DNA from: an uncultured Collinsella sp.
GTDB lineage: Bacteria > Actinomycetota > Coriobacteriia > Coriobacteriales > Coriobacteriaceae
Direction: 5' to 3'
DNA length: 64,000 nucleotides
Assembly: GCA_900754075.1 (NCBI GenBank)
Contig: CAAEBN010000065.1
Location: 1-64,000 of the forward strand
Below are positions 25,219-33,847 of the stretch, in pieces. Numbering within the stretch: position 1 is the stretch's first letter; every line of letters starts with the position of its first letter. Below the pieces are notes generated by a model. The model was not told the DNA's origin and did no database searches. It worked only from the letters and a program-made list of their open reading frames with translations. A program made the position numbers and the translations under genes.

Positions 25219-25330
25219 TACTTACACGACGTGCTCTCCAGCCTTGTATTGCGTCCGAACTACCTGACAACCCTATTAAGCAGGCGTTTTGTCCAGCCAG
25301 AATACTCCCCTGGTTACACACAGTTGTCTA

Positions 25331-25354
25331 GTATACACGGCTGCGGGCGTATCC
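25331..25354 (-). promoter_or_regulatory. Shared ribosomal-gene motif, rplC copy, with -10-like TATACT
   Basis: On the minus strand this reads GGATACGCCCG, then CAGCCGTGTATAC. It agrees closely with the rplB copy and more loosely with the rpsL copy. TATACT (25330-25335) could serve as the -10 box about 190 bases upstream of rplC. No consensus -35 sits at the right distance, so the conserved part may bind a regulator. Confidence 0.6.
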
Positions 25355-25418
25355 ATCGAGATTCATATTTCACTCACATTGTTTACGCAGGTAAAGTGCG
25401 CGGAGTCGCCTGGGGCCG

Positions 25419-25463
25419 GCAGAGCGGCGGCGAAATATATTAAGGTTGCTGCTCTGCCGGGCT
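25419..25463. other. Hairpin near the phosphatase gene relic
   Basis: CCGGCAGAGC and GCTCTGCCGG form a 10-bp perfect stem around a 22-nt AT-rich loop, between the rplC promoter region and the duplicated relic. No T-run follows on either strand. Its role is unknown. Confidence 0.5.
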
Positions 25464-25660
25464 TGGGAGACGACACGTTGACGCCTGCTTAACTCTGCTC
25501 GCTCAGGCTAAAGACTTTGTTGGGGATCCACTATTTGTTGGAGGGTGAATTTGCTTTGAAGCGGTTTGCCTTCCGCCTGTGGCTTTTTTGAATTGGCGGC
25601 TGACGCTGCCGCGACTTATTGCCAAGAGGACTTCAACACCATCGGCGCTCATGAGACGAG
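25464..25660 (-). pseudogene. Relic copy of the histidine phosphatase gene at 37 kb
   Basis: The stretch repeats parts of the gene at 37045-37665 and its downstream flank. GGGAGACGACACGTTGA, then CTGCTTAACTCTGCTCGCTC and AAAGACTTTGTT match 37000-37056. Further on, GAATTGGCGGCTG and CATCGGCGCTCATGAGA match about 37200-37267. About 90 bases between these blocks are missing or scrambled, and the N-terminal catalytic RHG part is absent. It is a partial, decayed duplicate, evidence that the segment up to the phosphatase gene was once duplicated or rearranged. Confidence 0.8.
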
Positions 25661-25745
25661 CGGGACACGGCGACCTCCTCAAGGCAGAAGAGGAAGGCCC
25701 GCGCTCCAGCTCCATTATCGCGGCATCCCGTTTCGGGGCGAAGAA

Positions 25746-26543
25746 CTAGAGCACCGAGAACCGGATGAAATTGTACGTGCAGATCACGATGATGAGCACG
25801 AGGGCGAACACGTAGAGCTTATCGACCGCCGCCGAGTCCATCCGGCGCAGCAGGCGGCGCCCCACGACCGACCCAAGCACCGCCATCGCCGCCATGCCCA
25901 GCAGGACCACGGGGAGGAACGCGGGCACGCTGCCCGTGGCCAGCGTGTAGATGAGGCTCGCCGTCTGCGAGAACGCGATGATGAACAGCGACGCCTGCGC
26001 GGCGGGCTTGCTCTCCATGGCGAAGAAGAAGACGAGGATGGCCAGGTTGAAGGGGCCGCCGCCGATGCCGAGGAAGGACCAGCACGCCCCGGCGCAGAAC
26101 CCTATGAGCGCCTGCGCCCACGCATTCTCGAGCTTGAGGCCCTTGATGCGCGCCTTGTTGAGCGTGTAGGCCAGCACGAGGACGGCGAGCACGATGAGCA
26201 CGGCGGCCTGGACCGCGCCGACGAGCTCGGCGTCGGGGAACACGGACCCCAGCCGGTTGAACAACATCTTGCCGATCACGCCGCCCACCGCGGAGCTGAC
26301 GGCGATGGGCGACATCGCCCGCGCGTCGATATCAGACTGCCCGCTCGCCGCGTTCTGCGCGAGCGTGGAGAGCGACATGATGAGCACCGACATGCTCGAG
26401 AGGAAGCTCACCGTGCTCACGCTCATGACGTTCATCGCGTCGACCACGGGCTTGATGATCACGCCGCCGCCGATGCCACAGAGCGGCCCCAGAAGCGACG
26501 CCAGGAAGCATACCGCGAAGACCAAGATGTATTGAGGACCCAT
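25746..26543 (-). CDS. TauE/SafE (TSUP) family membrane transporter
   Basis: A 265-aa integral membrane protein of the sulfite-exporter TauE/SafE family, with about eight hydrophobic segments. The family motif GIGGGVIIKPVVDAMN follows the first segment, and a second half begins CAGACWSFLGIGGGPFNLAIL, the usual internal repeat. Members move sulfite, sulfoacetate, taurine-derived or other organic anions. The RBS AGGAGC precedes the start. A broken relative lies just upstream (26777-27024), and sulfatase genes follow. Export of sulfite or sulfate-derived anions would fit this setting but is not proven. Confidence 0.9.
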   Translation of the reverse strand: MGPQYILVFAVCFLASLLGPLCGIGGGVIIKPVVDAMNVMSVSTVSFLSSMSVLIMSLSTLAQNAASGQSDIDARAMSPIAVSSAVGGVIGKMLFNRLGSVFPDAELVGAVQAAVLIVLAVLVLAYTLNKARIKGLKLENAWAQALIGFCAGACWSFLGIGGGPFNLAILVFFFAMESKPAAQASLFIIAFSQTASLIYTLATGSVPAFLPVVLLGMAAMAVLGSVVGRRLLRRMDSAAVDKLYVFALVLIIVICTYNFIRFSVL

Positions 26544-26776
26544 CCGAACAAGCTCCTATCGATCGAGCAACACCCTATGCAACGAATTGCAAGCGTTCGT
26601 ATCATTCAAAACCGCAGCGTATGGTTGTGGACTTTTACATATCTCGAACGCTGCTGCGCGATATGTCCCTATTTACGCCGCTCATGCGGAGCACCGTTGC
26701 GCCAAGGGCTAGGCGTCCCCGCCAATCTGCCTGCCGAGTCCATCAATGGCCCGCGCACCGTCTCGACACGCCGCTA
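26544..26776. other. Intergenic remnant region upstream of the TSUP gene
   Basis: No intact gene is seen. The sequence contains the TSUP promoter region and short open stretches with no recognisable family. Given the relics on both sides, it is probably debris from earlier rearrangement. Confidence 0.4.
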
Positions 26777-27024
26777 GTAGTTAGCGAAGTAATCCTGGTT
26801 GAAGATGCACGCGTAGACGACGTCGAGCAGCAGCGCGGTGGAAACGCTCATGGCGAAGTGCCCGATGTTGTCCTCGCGGTGCATCCGGACAGGAAGTTGA
26901 TGGTCGCCACGTCGGCGACACCCACGGCGCCCATCACGGGCTTAATGATGATGCCCCGCCGACACCGCAGATGGCACTAATGGTAGAGGCGAAAAACGCA
27001 ATGGCGAATACGATTGCTAGCATA
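26777..27024 (-). pseudogene. Frameshifted remnant of a second TauE/SafE transporter
   Basis: On the minus strand an ATG at about 27024 opens MLAIVFAIAFFASTISAICGVGG, the same pattern as the N-terminus of the intact TSUP gene. The frame is then lost where GGVIIKPV is expected. The motif resumes in another frame as IIKPVMGAVGVADVATINFLSG. Most of the remaining transporter is absent. The final part (FAMSVSTALLLDVVYACIFNQDYF) looks like the end of a different membrane protein. The whole is a decayed, rearranged gene. Confidence 0.8.
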
Positions 27025-27044
27025 TGAAGCGCCTAGACTCTTCC

Positions 27045-27656
27045 CTACTTGTCAGGCATGGCTGCTGCGAGCGTCCGCTCAGCGCGCTCGCAATAGGACG
27101 CGGCGCGCCCCTCGTCACCCTTGTTCTCGTACTGAACCGAGAGCATCTGGCAGAGCAGGGCCTCTTCCATGCCAGCCGCCTCCGACAACGCGCGCTCCAT
27201 CTCGTCGATATAGGCATACGAGCCCTTGAGGAAGACGTCATAGGTGCGACGGTCGGCACGCGCAGCCTCGCGATCACCGTGCTCCTCGAGGTAGGAGAGC
27301 ACCTCGCGTGCGTGGGGCTCATCCCCGATCTCCACGTAGAAGGAGAACGCCTTTGCCGCCAGCGCGAGTGTCTGCTCCTCGCTCATCTTGAGCGAACCCA
27401 TCTCGCGGATGATGCGCTCGGATGCCTCGACGTCATCCATGGCAAGAGCTGCGTTCAAGCGCATGAAAAGCACGTTGTACTTGGGGTACAGCACGCTAGT
27501 GAGCGGGCGGTTCAGGACCTTGAGGTAGTTGTTGAGGTCGCCCTCGCGCAGGTACGCCTCGAGCTTGGCGAAGGTTGTGCGCTTTTGGACCTCCATGTAA
27601 ATGGTGAACCCGACCGCAACCACTACGACCACAATGCCGATCGTCTTCATATCCAT
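27045..27656 (-). CDS. Membrane-anchored TPR-like protein, unknown function
   Basis: A 203-aa protein not assigned to a named family. Residues 5-22 (TIGIVVVVVAVGFTIYME) are a single N-terminal membrane segment or uncleaved signal anchor. The rest is helical, Ala/Glu/Leu-rich and TPR-like (LALAAKAFSFYVEIGDEPHAREVLSYLEEHGD). It is the last gene of the PTS-sulfatase operon, 15 bases after a sulfatase gene. A scaffolding or assembly role on either side of the membrane is possible; nothing in the sequence fixes it. Confidence 0.6.
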   Translation of the reverse strand: MDMKTIGIVVVVVAVGFTIYMEVQKRTTFAKLEAYLREGDLNNYLKVLNRPLTSVLYPKYNVLFMRLNAALAMDDVEASERIIREMGSLKMSEEQTLALAAKAFSFYVEIGDEPHAREVLSYLEEHGDREAARADRRTYDVFLKGSYAYIDEMERALSEAAGMEEALLCQMLSVQYENKGDEGRAASYCERAERTLAAAMPDK

Positions 27657-27671
27657 GGATAGGCCTTTCTC

Positions 27672-29156
27672 TTAACGTTGGAGGCGCGAGGGCCGGGGGC
27701 GCTCAAGCATAACGGCGGGCGCACGTCCCGCCACCAACTCGCCGTCACGAACATATCCCTCTTCGCGACCAGCGAGCTCCTCAATCAGGCAGGCACGGAG
27801 CACGGCGATGCGCGCGGCGCGCTCCGGAGCGTCGATGAGGTCGTGCTCCTCACGCGGATCGGCGTCCAGGTCGAAATACTGCTCCACCCCGGTCCGTGTG
27901 AACCAGATGTACTTGTCATGCGGGGTCACGATCCACTGGTTGGACTGCTCGCGGCTGCCGCTGTGCTCGCCGTGCAGGTATGCACGGTTCAGCGGCGCGG
28001 CGCCGGTAAGCTCGCCCATGAGCGAGGCGCCCTCCACGCCCTCGGGCACGGGCAGGTCGCACGCCTCGAGGATGGTGGGCATAAGGTCCATGAGTTCCAC
28101 CGTGCTCTCGCTCACGCCGCGAACGCGCTCGCCGCCCGGCACATCGACGTTTTTGCCCACGTGCACGATGAAGGGGATGCGCGCGGAGCCCTCGTAGGGC
28201 AACACCTTGCGAAAGAGACTGTGGTCAAAGAGCATCTCGCCGTGGTCGGAGCAGAACACGATCACGGTGTCGTGGTAGGTCTCGTCGTTCTCGAGCGCCG
28301 TGATGAGCCGGCCGATCTGGTGGTCCATATGTGTGATGCAGGCATAATAGCCCGCCATGGCCTCGCGGCGCAGCTCGGCGTCGCGGCAGCCGTGCACGCT
28401 GTCCAAGATCATGCCATCGCGCTCGGTGGCATCGGCGTCATCCCAATCGCCAGCGGCAGGCGCGCGCAGCTCCATGTCGCGGTACAGATCGAAGTAGGTC
28501 TGCGGCGCGTCGAAGGGCGGGTGGGGCCGCACGAAGCTCGTCATGAGGAAGAACGGGCGCGTGCGATCGCGGGTCTCCAAAAAGCGGATGGACTCGTCCA
28601 CCACCCAGTTGGTGGGGTGCAGGCGCTCCTCGTAGGCCCAGGGATGGGTGATCCAGGAGTTGTTCTCAACGCCCGAACCGTTCACGTCGGCGAATTCGCC
28701 CAGTTCATTTTTGAGGAAGCGCATGTAGTCGTCGGAGACGTTCTGGTGCATCCAGTACGGCAGGTTCGCCTTGCGGTAGTGGCCGATGTAGCCGTCATGC
28801 AGGCGCATGTGCTCGAAGCCGCAGCCCAAACGCGGCGGATGCACGTGCATCTTGCCTACCACGGCGGTCTGGTAGCCGCCGTCGCGCATCTCCTGCGCGA
28901 GCATATGGTCGTACTCCCACGCGATACCGTCCTGGTAACCCACGCGGCCCGTGCCCGCGGGCGTCTTGCCGCAAAAGAGGGCGGCGCGCGCCGGGATGCA
29001 ACTCGGGCAGGCGGAGTAGGCGTTCTCGAACAGCATGCCGTCGGCGGCGAGCGTGTCCAAGTAGGGCGTCTGCACGTCCGGATGGCCGTCGATACCCAGG
29101 CAGTCGCCGCGCATCTGGTCGCACATGATAAGGAGAACGTTGGGTTGCTGGGGCAT
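27672..29156 (-). CDS. Type I sulfatase (formylglycine-dependent)
   Basis: A 494-aa alkaline-phosphatase-fold sulfatase. N-terminal metal ligands are in VLLIMCDQMRGDCLG. The formylglycine motif is CIPAR with Cys53, followed by the helix AALFCGKTPAGTGR. Metal-binding FCSDHGEMLFDH occurs later. No signal peptide is visible, so it probably acts in the cytoplasm on imported sulfated sugars. The start MPQQPNVLL at 29156 has GGAG upstream. A GTG at 29174 has no RBS. The gene for its activating radical SAM enzyme lies directly upstream. Confidence 0.92.
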   Translation of the reverse strand: MPQQPNVLLIMCDQMRGDCLGIDGHPDVQTPYLDTLAADGMLFENAYSACPSCIPARAALFCGKTPAGTGRVGYQDGIAWEYDHMLAQEMRDGGYQTAVVGKMHVHPPRLGCGFEHMRLHDGYIGHYRKANLPYWMHQNVSDDYMRFLKNELGEFADVNGSGVENNSWITHPWAYEERLHPTNWVVDESIRFLETRDRTRPFFLMTSFVRPHPPFDAPQTYFDLYRDMELRAPAAGDWDDADATERDGMILDSVHGCRDAELRREAMAGYYACITHMDHQIGRLITALENDETYHDTVIVFCSDHGEMLFDHSLFRKVLPYEGSARIPFIVHVGKNVDVPGGERVRGVSESTVELMDLMPTILEACDLPVPEGVEGASLMGELTGAAPLNRAYLHGEHSGSREQSNQWIVTPHDKYIWFTRTGVEQYFDLDADPREEHDLIDAPERAARIAVLRACLIEELAGREEGYVRDGELVAGRAPAVMLERPRPSRLQR

Positions 29157-29257
29157 AGGGAACTCCAAACTCACGGGAACGGGATGAAGATTGAGTGGTC
29201 AAGGCGGGAGGGGCGCAGAGCCCCACACAACTACGACGAGGCAAAACCCGGGCAGGA

Positions 29258-30358
29258 TCAGCGCCGCGTGAACATGCGAGCCACGCGCTGCAGGCCGGGA
29301 TAGGCGTACTCCAAAAACTCACGCAGCCCGCAGTAGCCCGCATCGTAATAGGCGATGTTCAGGCGCTTGCAGTTGCGATGGCAAATGCCCTCAAAGGGGC
29401 AATCGGCGCACCGCGCGCAATCGCGACGCGGCTCGTTCAAAAACATGCGCATGGTCTCACAGGTCGCCATTGCCTCAAGGGAATCGACGCGAATATCGCC
29501 CACGCGGTACTCATCCAGCGCATAGAAGTCGCACGGATACACCGAACCGTCGCTTTCCACCACGAACTGCGGAGCGCAGCGGCCGAGCATACCGCACTGC
29601 GACGGAAACTGCCCGAGCGCCATCTGCATGACGTTCTCGAACAGCCAGATGCTCACATAGCGCCCAGCACCGAGCTCGCGCCACCACAAGTCGAACAAGC
29701 GGCGGTAGAACGAGGAGAAGGCACGCGGGTCGAGCGAGAACGTGTCCCGCTCATCGTCGAGGCCCGGCAGGCACGGGATGAACTGGATATGGGTGATCTT
29801 CTCCTGCTTGATGAAGGAGAAGACGCGCTGTGGATGCGCCGCCATCTGCGAGGTGAGGACCGAGAGTATGTTGACGTCCACGCCGCGCTCGCGCAGCAGG
29901 CGAACGCCGCTCATGACGCGCGCGTACGTAGCGGCACCGTGCGCATCGGGACGCATCGAATCGTGCAGGTCGCGATAAGCGTCAACCGAGACTCCGATGA
30001 GGAACCCGTGCTCGCGGAAGAACTCGGCCCATTCCTCTTCGATCAGGTAGCCGTTGGTCTGCAACGCCCAGCTCACCCGCTGGTTCTCACGGCGCTCCTC
30101 CACCCGCGCGACGAACGAATGGAAGAAGTCAAGGCCGGCCAGGGTGGGCTCGCCGCCCTGGAAGGCGAAAGAAATGTGCGCATCACTCGCCACGGCGAGT
30201 GCACGGTCGATGATGGCACTTGCCACGTCTTCGCCCATGACGCGGGCGCTCCGCTCCTCGCGATGAGCAGCGACATCGCAGTAAAAGCAGTACCTGCACC
30301 GCATGTTGCAAGCACTCGATGCCGGTTTTATCAAAAAGCCAATATGCTTCGCGCACAT
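29258..30358 (-). CDS. Anaerobic sulfatase-maturating enzyme (radical SAM, SPASM)
   Basis: A 366-aa radical SAM protein. CNMRCRYC (C17, C21, C24) binds the SAM-cleaving 4Fe-4S cluster. FQGGEPTLAG and LQTNGYLI are typical of anSMEs. The C-terminal SPASM region (CGMLGRCAPQF, VYPCDFYAL, CARCADCPFEGICHRNC) binds two more clusters. It converts the active-site Cys of sulfatases to formylglycine without oxygen. Sulfatase genes on both sides carry CxPxR motifs, its expected substrates. The start MCAKHIGF at 30358 was chosen on homology. The RBS is weak (AAGGGGGG). Confidence 0.93.
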   Translation of the reverse strand: MCAKHIGFLIKPASSACNMRCRYCFYCDVAAHREERSARVMGEDVASAIIDRALAVASDAHISFAFQGGEPTLAGLDFFHSFVARVEERRENQRVSWALQTNGYLIEEEWAEFFREHGFLIGVSVDAYRDLHDSMRPDAHGAATYARVMSGVRLLRERGVDVNILSVLTSQMAAHPQRVFSFIKQEKITHIQFIPCLPGLDDERDTFSLDPRAFSSFYRRLFDLWWRELGAGRYVSIWLFENVMQMALGQFPSQCGMLGRCAPQFVVESDGSVYPCDFYALDEYRVGDIRVDSLEAMATCETMRMFLNEPRRDCARCADCPFEGICHRNCKRLNIAYYDAGYCGLREFLEYAYPGLQRVARMFTRR

Positions 30359-30461
30359 GGCACATACCCCCCTTCGCACAGGTTAGCCCTCACTCATCGG
30401 GCCGGAAACCACCTCCTTACCCGAGGCGGCGCATCCGGCCCGCACAATCACCGCATGAATC

Positions 30462-31958
30462 TTAGGCCAAGCCCAGGCGCTCCTTTTGCTCGGCCGGGGA
30501 CTCATGCTCCTCCAGGCCGCGCAGCAGCAGGTCAATCATGCGCTGTTCGGCGTGGTCGTCCTTGCCGGCGAGATTATTAACCTGGCCGTAGTCACTCTCA
30601 AGGTCGAACAGCATCGTCTGCTCGACCTCGGCGAGCGGCGTGGCTCCCTCGATCTGGGCCGGCTTCTTACAGGGGATCTTGAACAGCGGGTACTTGGTGC
30701 GTTTGAAGTAGCGGCCACACTCAATCTCCTCCGGGCAGTCCGAACCCATCTTTTTGCGGATGGTGTGCGGCAGTGCGGTGTACTCGAAGCACGGCTGGTT
30801 GCCGGCGACCGGCGCGCGGAAGTAGGTGTAGCGGCCGTCGGTGACGTTGACGGTCATGGCGTGCACGCCGTACAGGGCGTAGCCACGCGTGGGCGCGTCA
30901 GCATCCGTCATGAGCGGCACGAGGGAGGTGCCGCACACATCTGCGGGAATCTCGCAGCCGTGGGCTTCAAGCACCGTGGGCATGATGTCGATTGCCTGAG
31001 TGAGCTGGCGGGCATGCTCGCCGGCGCGGGCGTTACCCGGGAAGTGCACAATGAACGGCAGATGCGCGAGCTCGTTATACAGGTGCATGTAGTTTTTGCC
31101 CATGTAGTCGCGCTCGCCCAGGAAATAGCCGTGGTCGGTGGTGACCATGACCATGGTATCGTCCAGCATCCCGCGCTCCTCGAGCTTGTCGATGAGCCTA
31201 CCAAACCAGCGGTCGGTCATGGTGACGAGGGCCTTGTAGCGGCGCTGCAGGTAGTCCTCCGCGCCCTTGTTGACGTCGGTGGCGGAGACGCGCTTGTACT
31301 CAGGAATCTCGAAGTAGTCGCGGTCGAGCTCGCCAGTGCCGCCGTACATCTCCATGTACTTGTCGGGCACATCGAAGGGCTCGTGCGGGTCGAAGGCCTC
31401 AACCATAAGGAAGAAGTCGTCGGCCCCAGCATTGCCGTCGATCCAGTCGCAGGCGGACTGGAAGGTCTTGGGGCTCGGCATGTCCTCTTCGTTGGGCCAG
31501 AGCTGACGGTTCTTCTGGTACTGCTCGCGCACGCGCCCGTAGAAGGTCTCGGGCATGTTATTCGGCTCATCGATGCGGCTGACCCACGGGTCGCCCTCCT
31601 GGCCGCGGTAGTAATCCCAGGTGTTGAACTCCTGGAGGTAGCCCTCGCCACCGGTGCGTAGGTAGTGGCAGTGGTCGGTGGTGATGTGGCAGAAGTTGCC
31701 GTTCGCGCGCAGGCAGGCCGGCAGCGTCACATCGAAGGGCTCGATGGGGCCCCAGGGGCGCTCGAGGAAGTTGTAGCGACCGGTGAGGATGTCGCGGCGG
31801 GCAGGCATGCAGGGAGCCGAGCCGATCCAGTGGTTGTCGAACACGCAGGAACGCTCGGCAAAGGCATCGAGATTGGGGGTCTGGACGTCGGTTGCGGGGT
31901 TGTAGCACGACAGGACGTCGCGACGCAGAGTATCCATGAGCACGAGGACGGTTCTCAT
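30462..31958 (-). CDS. Type I sulfatase (formylglycine-dependent)
   Basis: A 498-aa sulfatase only distantly similar to the other one here. MRTVLVLMDTLRRD carries metal ligands, SAPCMPARRDILTGR is the formylglycine motif (Cys50), and TTDHGYFLGERDYMGK is the second metal-binding region. No signal peptide is seen. It is the first gene after the PTS genes in the operon. The ATG at 31958 has AAAGG at 6-7 bases, better than the ATG two codons upstream. The two sulfatases probably act on different positions of one imported sulfated sugar family. Confidence 0.92.
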   Translation of the reverse strand: MRTVLVLMDTLRRDVLSCYNPATDVQTPNLDAFAERSCVFDNHWIGSAPCMPARRDILTGRYNFLERPWGPIEPFDVTLPACLRANGNFCHITTDHCHYLRTGGEGYLQEFNTWDYYRGQEGDPWVSRIDEPNNMPETFYGRVREQYQKNRQLWPNEEDMPSPKTFQSACDWIDGNAGADDFFLMVEAFDPHEPFDVPDKYMEMYGGTGELDRDYFEIPEYKRVSATDVNKGAEDYLQRRYKALVTMTDRWFGRLIDKLEERGMLDDTMVMVTTDHGYFLGERDYMGKNYMHLYNELAHLPFIVHFPGNARAGEHARQLTQAIDIMPTVLEAHGCEIPADVCGTSLVPLMTDADAPTRGYALYGVHAMTVNVTDGRYTYFRAPVAGNQPCFEYTALPHTIRKKMGSDCPEEIECGRYFKRTKYPLFKIPCKKPAQIEGATPLAEVEQTMLFDLESDYGQVNNLAGKDDHAEQRMIDLLLRGLEEHESPAEQKERLGLA

Positions 31959-32127
31959 TGGCATCCTTTCGATAGTTGGATTTGCCAGATGGCGATACGC
32001 CAAAGGCACATGGGCATAATGGAGCGCACCCCGATCGCGCACGATGGAGAGCACATGAGACAACGAGGCCCGCGCCCGGCATGCGGGGCGCGGGCATCAA
32101 ACGATTTGCCTTTTGATAAGCTCGCGA

Positions 32128-32958
32128 TTAGGCGAAGATCTTGAACGCCGGGAAGTAGAAACCGATAGCGGCGAACACAAGGGAGAACACAATCAGACCG
32201 ATGATGATCTGGGCGGAGTTCTTGCCCTGGCCCTTCTTGAGCAGGCGATAGCAGATGAAAGTCAGAACGACAGGCAGCAGGAAGGGCAACACCTTATCGA
32301 GCTGGTCCTGGAGCACCAGCGGGTCACCCTCACCGAAGGCGAACTGCACGGCAAGCTTGAGCTTAACGGTCGTGGCGATCAGGCCGCCGGTGACCATGAC
32401 GCCCAGCACGTTGGCGAGGTTGCCCAGACGGTCGAAGACCTGGACGCCCGCCTTCTCGACGAGCTCCATGCCCATCTCGTAACCCTTGTGCAGGCCGAAG
32501 TACTTCAGCGGCCAGTACAGCAGGTTGATGAGCAAGAACATCACGAGCGGACCCACAATGGAGCCGTTGTCGACGCACATAGATGCGCCGATGGAGCCGG
32601 CGATCGGGAACCAGGTGAGGTTCAGCAGGGAGTCACCAAGGCCGGCGAAGGGACCCATGAGGGAGGTCTTGATGCCGACGACGGTGTCCTTCTGATCCTC
32701 ATCCGTGGTCTCCTCCAGGGCGGCGGTGATGCCAAGGATGAAGGGGATCGCGAGCGGGTGGGTGTTGAAGTACTCGAGGTGGCGCTTCATGGCGTTAACG
32801 CGCTCCTCCTTGGGGGCGTCCTTGTAGAGCTCCTCGAGGACAGGGGCAAAGCAGTAGGTCAGGGACAGCGACTGCATGCGCTCGTAGTTGTGCGCGAATT
32901 GGCAACCCTGGGTGCGCAGCAGGACCTTGTTCAGGGTGGAGTTGGAGATCTTACCCAT
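32128..32958 (-). CDS. PTS mannose-family EIID
   Basis: A 276-aa EIID of the mannose/GalNAc class. The N-terminus (LNKVLLRTQGCQFAHNYERMQSLS) and GLGDSLLNLTWFP are family hallmarks. A long hydrophobic segment lies near the C-terminus. EIID joins EIIC to form the sugar channel. Its start overlaps the EIIC stop as TAATG, giving coupled translation. The domain belongs to the class that also serves N-acetylgalactosamine and sulfated amino sugars. The exact sugar is inferred from neighbouring sulfatases and the agaS/nagA relic. Confidence 0.94.
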   Translation of the reverse strand: MGKISNSTLNKVLLRTQGCQFAHNYERMQSLSLTYCFAPVLEELYKDAPKEERVNAMKRHLEYFNTHPLAIPFILGITAALEETTDEDQKDTVVGIKTSLMGPFAGLGDSLLNLTWFPIAGSIGASMCVDNGSIVGPLVMFLLINLLYWPLKYFGLHKGYEMGMELVEKAGVQVFDRLGNLANVLGVMVTGGLIATTVKLKLAVQFAFGEGDPLVLQDQLDKVLPFLLPVVLTFICYRLLKKGQGKNSAQIIIGLIVFSLVFAAIGFYFPAFKIFA

Positions 32959-33767
32959 TAGAGATCGTACTCCTCGTCATCATCGGAGCCGGCGGCAGAG
33001 GCGGCGGCAGGGGCGGGTTGATTCTTCTGGCCCTCGGTAATGACGTCCCACACGCCGGCGGCGGCGCAAGCGGCGAGCGCGATGCCCACGGTCGGGACGT
33101 TGAGGAAGGCGGCCATGATAAAGCCGAGCAGCAGGAAGATCCACATGTTCTTCTTCATCATCATGGTGAGGAGCATGGCCAGACCGACGGCGGGCATCAT
33201 GCCACCGGCGGTGGAGAAGCCGGTGAGGACCCACGGAACCTGGTTCTGCAGGAAGGCCATGATGTCCTCGATCACGAAGGAGCCGATGCCCGTGGCGATG
33301 AAGACGGGAACGGCGCGGGTCAGGAAGAAGCACAGGGCGCCGGTCCAGAAGAACTTGTTGACGGCGTTGAACTTACCGGACTCGATGGCCTTGTCGGCAC
33401 CGTGGACAAGCGAGACGTTAGTGGTCATGACCAAGATGTTCAGCTGCTGAACCAAGGTGGCGGTGGGGATGCCGATGGCGACTGCCAGGGCGATGGCGCT
33501 GGCGGTGTCGGTGGAACCCATGATGCCCAGGGCGGCACCGACGATGGTGCCGGAGATGACATCCGGCGGAACATAAGCGCCGATGTTGTTGACGCCGAGC
33601 CACATGAGCTCCATGGTCGCGCCGATCATGATGGCGGTCGTCATGTCACCGAGGATGATGCCGACGCCGACGGATGCCAGCAGGGGCTTGCGGAAGCCCA
33701 GGTGGGGACCGAACTGGTCCCAAGTGCACAGACCCGCCCAGATGGCGAGCAGAAGTGCCTGAAGCAT
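32958..33767 (-). CDS. PTS mannose-family EIIC
   Basis: A 269-aa membrane EIIC. The segment MLQALLLAIWAGLCTWDQ and the conserved GDMTTAIMIGATMELMWLG mark the mannose/sorbose family. Several further membrane segments follow, and an acidic tail (SDDDEEYDL) ends the protein. The start at 33767 has AAGGAGAGG upstream. It forms the permease with EIID, whose gene overlaps by one base. Confidence 0.95.
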   Translation of the reverse strand: MLQALLLAIWAGLCTWDQFGPHLGFRKPLLASVGVGIILGDMTTAIMIGATMELMWLGVNNIGAYVPPDVISGTIVGAALGIMGSTDTASAIALAVAIGIPTATLVQQLNILVMTTNVSLVHGADKAIESGKFNAVNKFFWTGALCFFLTRAVPVFIATGIGSFVIEDIMAFLQNQVPWVLTGFSTAGGMMPAVGLAMLLTMMMKKNMWIFLLLGFIMAAFLNVPTVGIALAACAAAGVWDVITEGQKNQPAPAAASAAGSDDDEEYDL

Positions 33768-33847
33768 AAGCCTCTCCTTCCCTATTCGCCCATCGTTCCC
33801 TCCGATGGGCACGCCCCGGGTTCACATGCCCGGAGATGGTTACTTAC

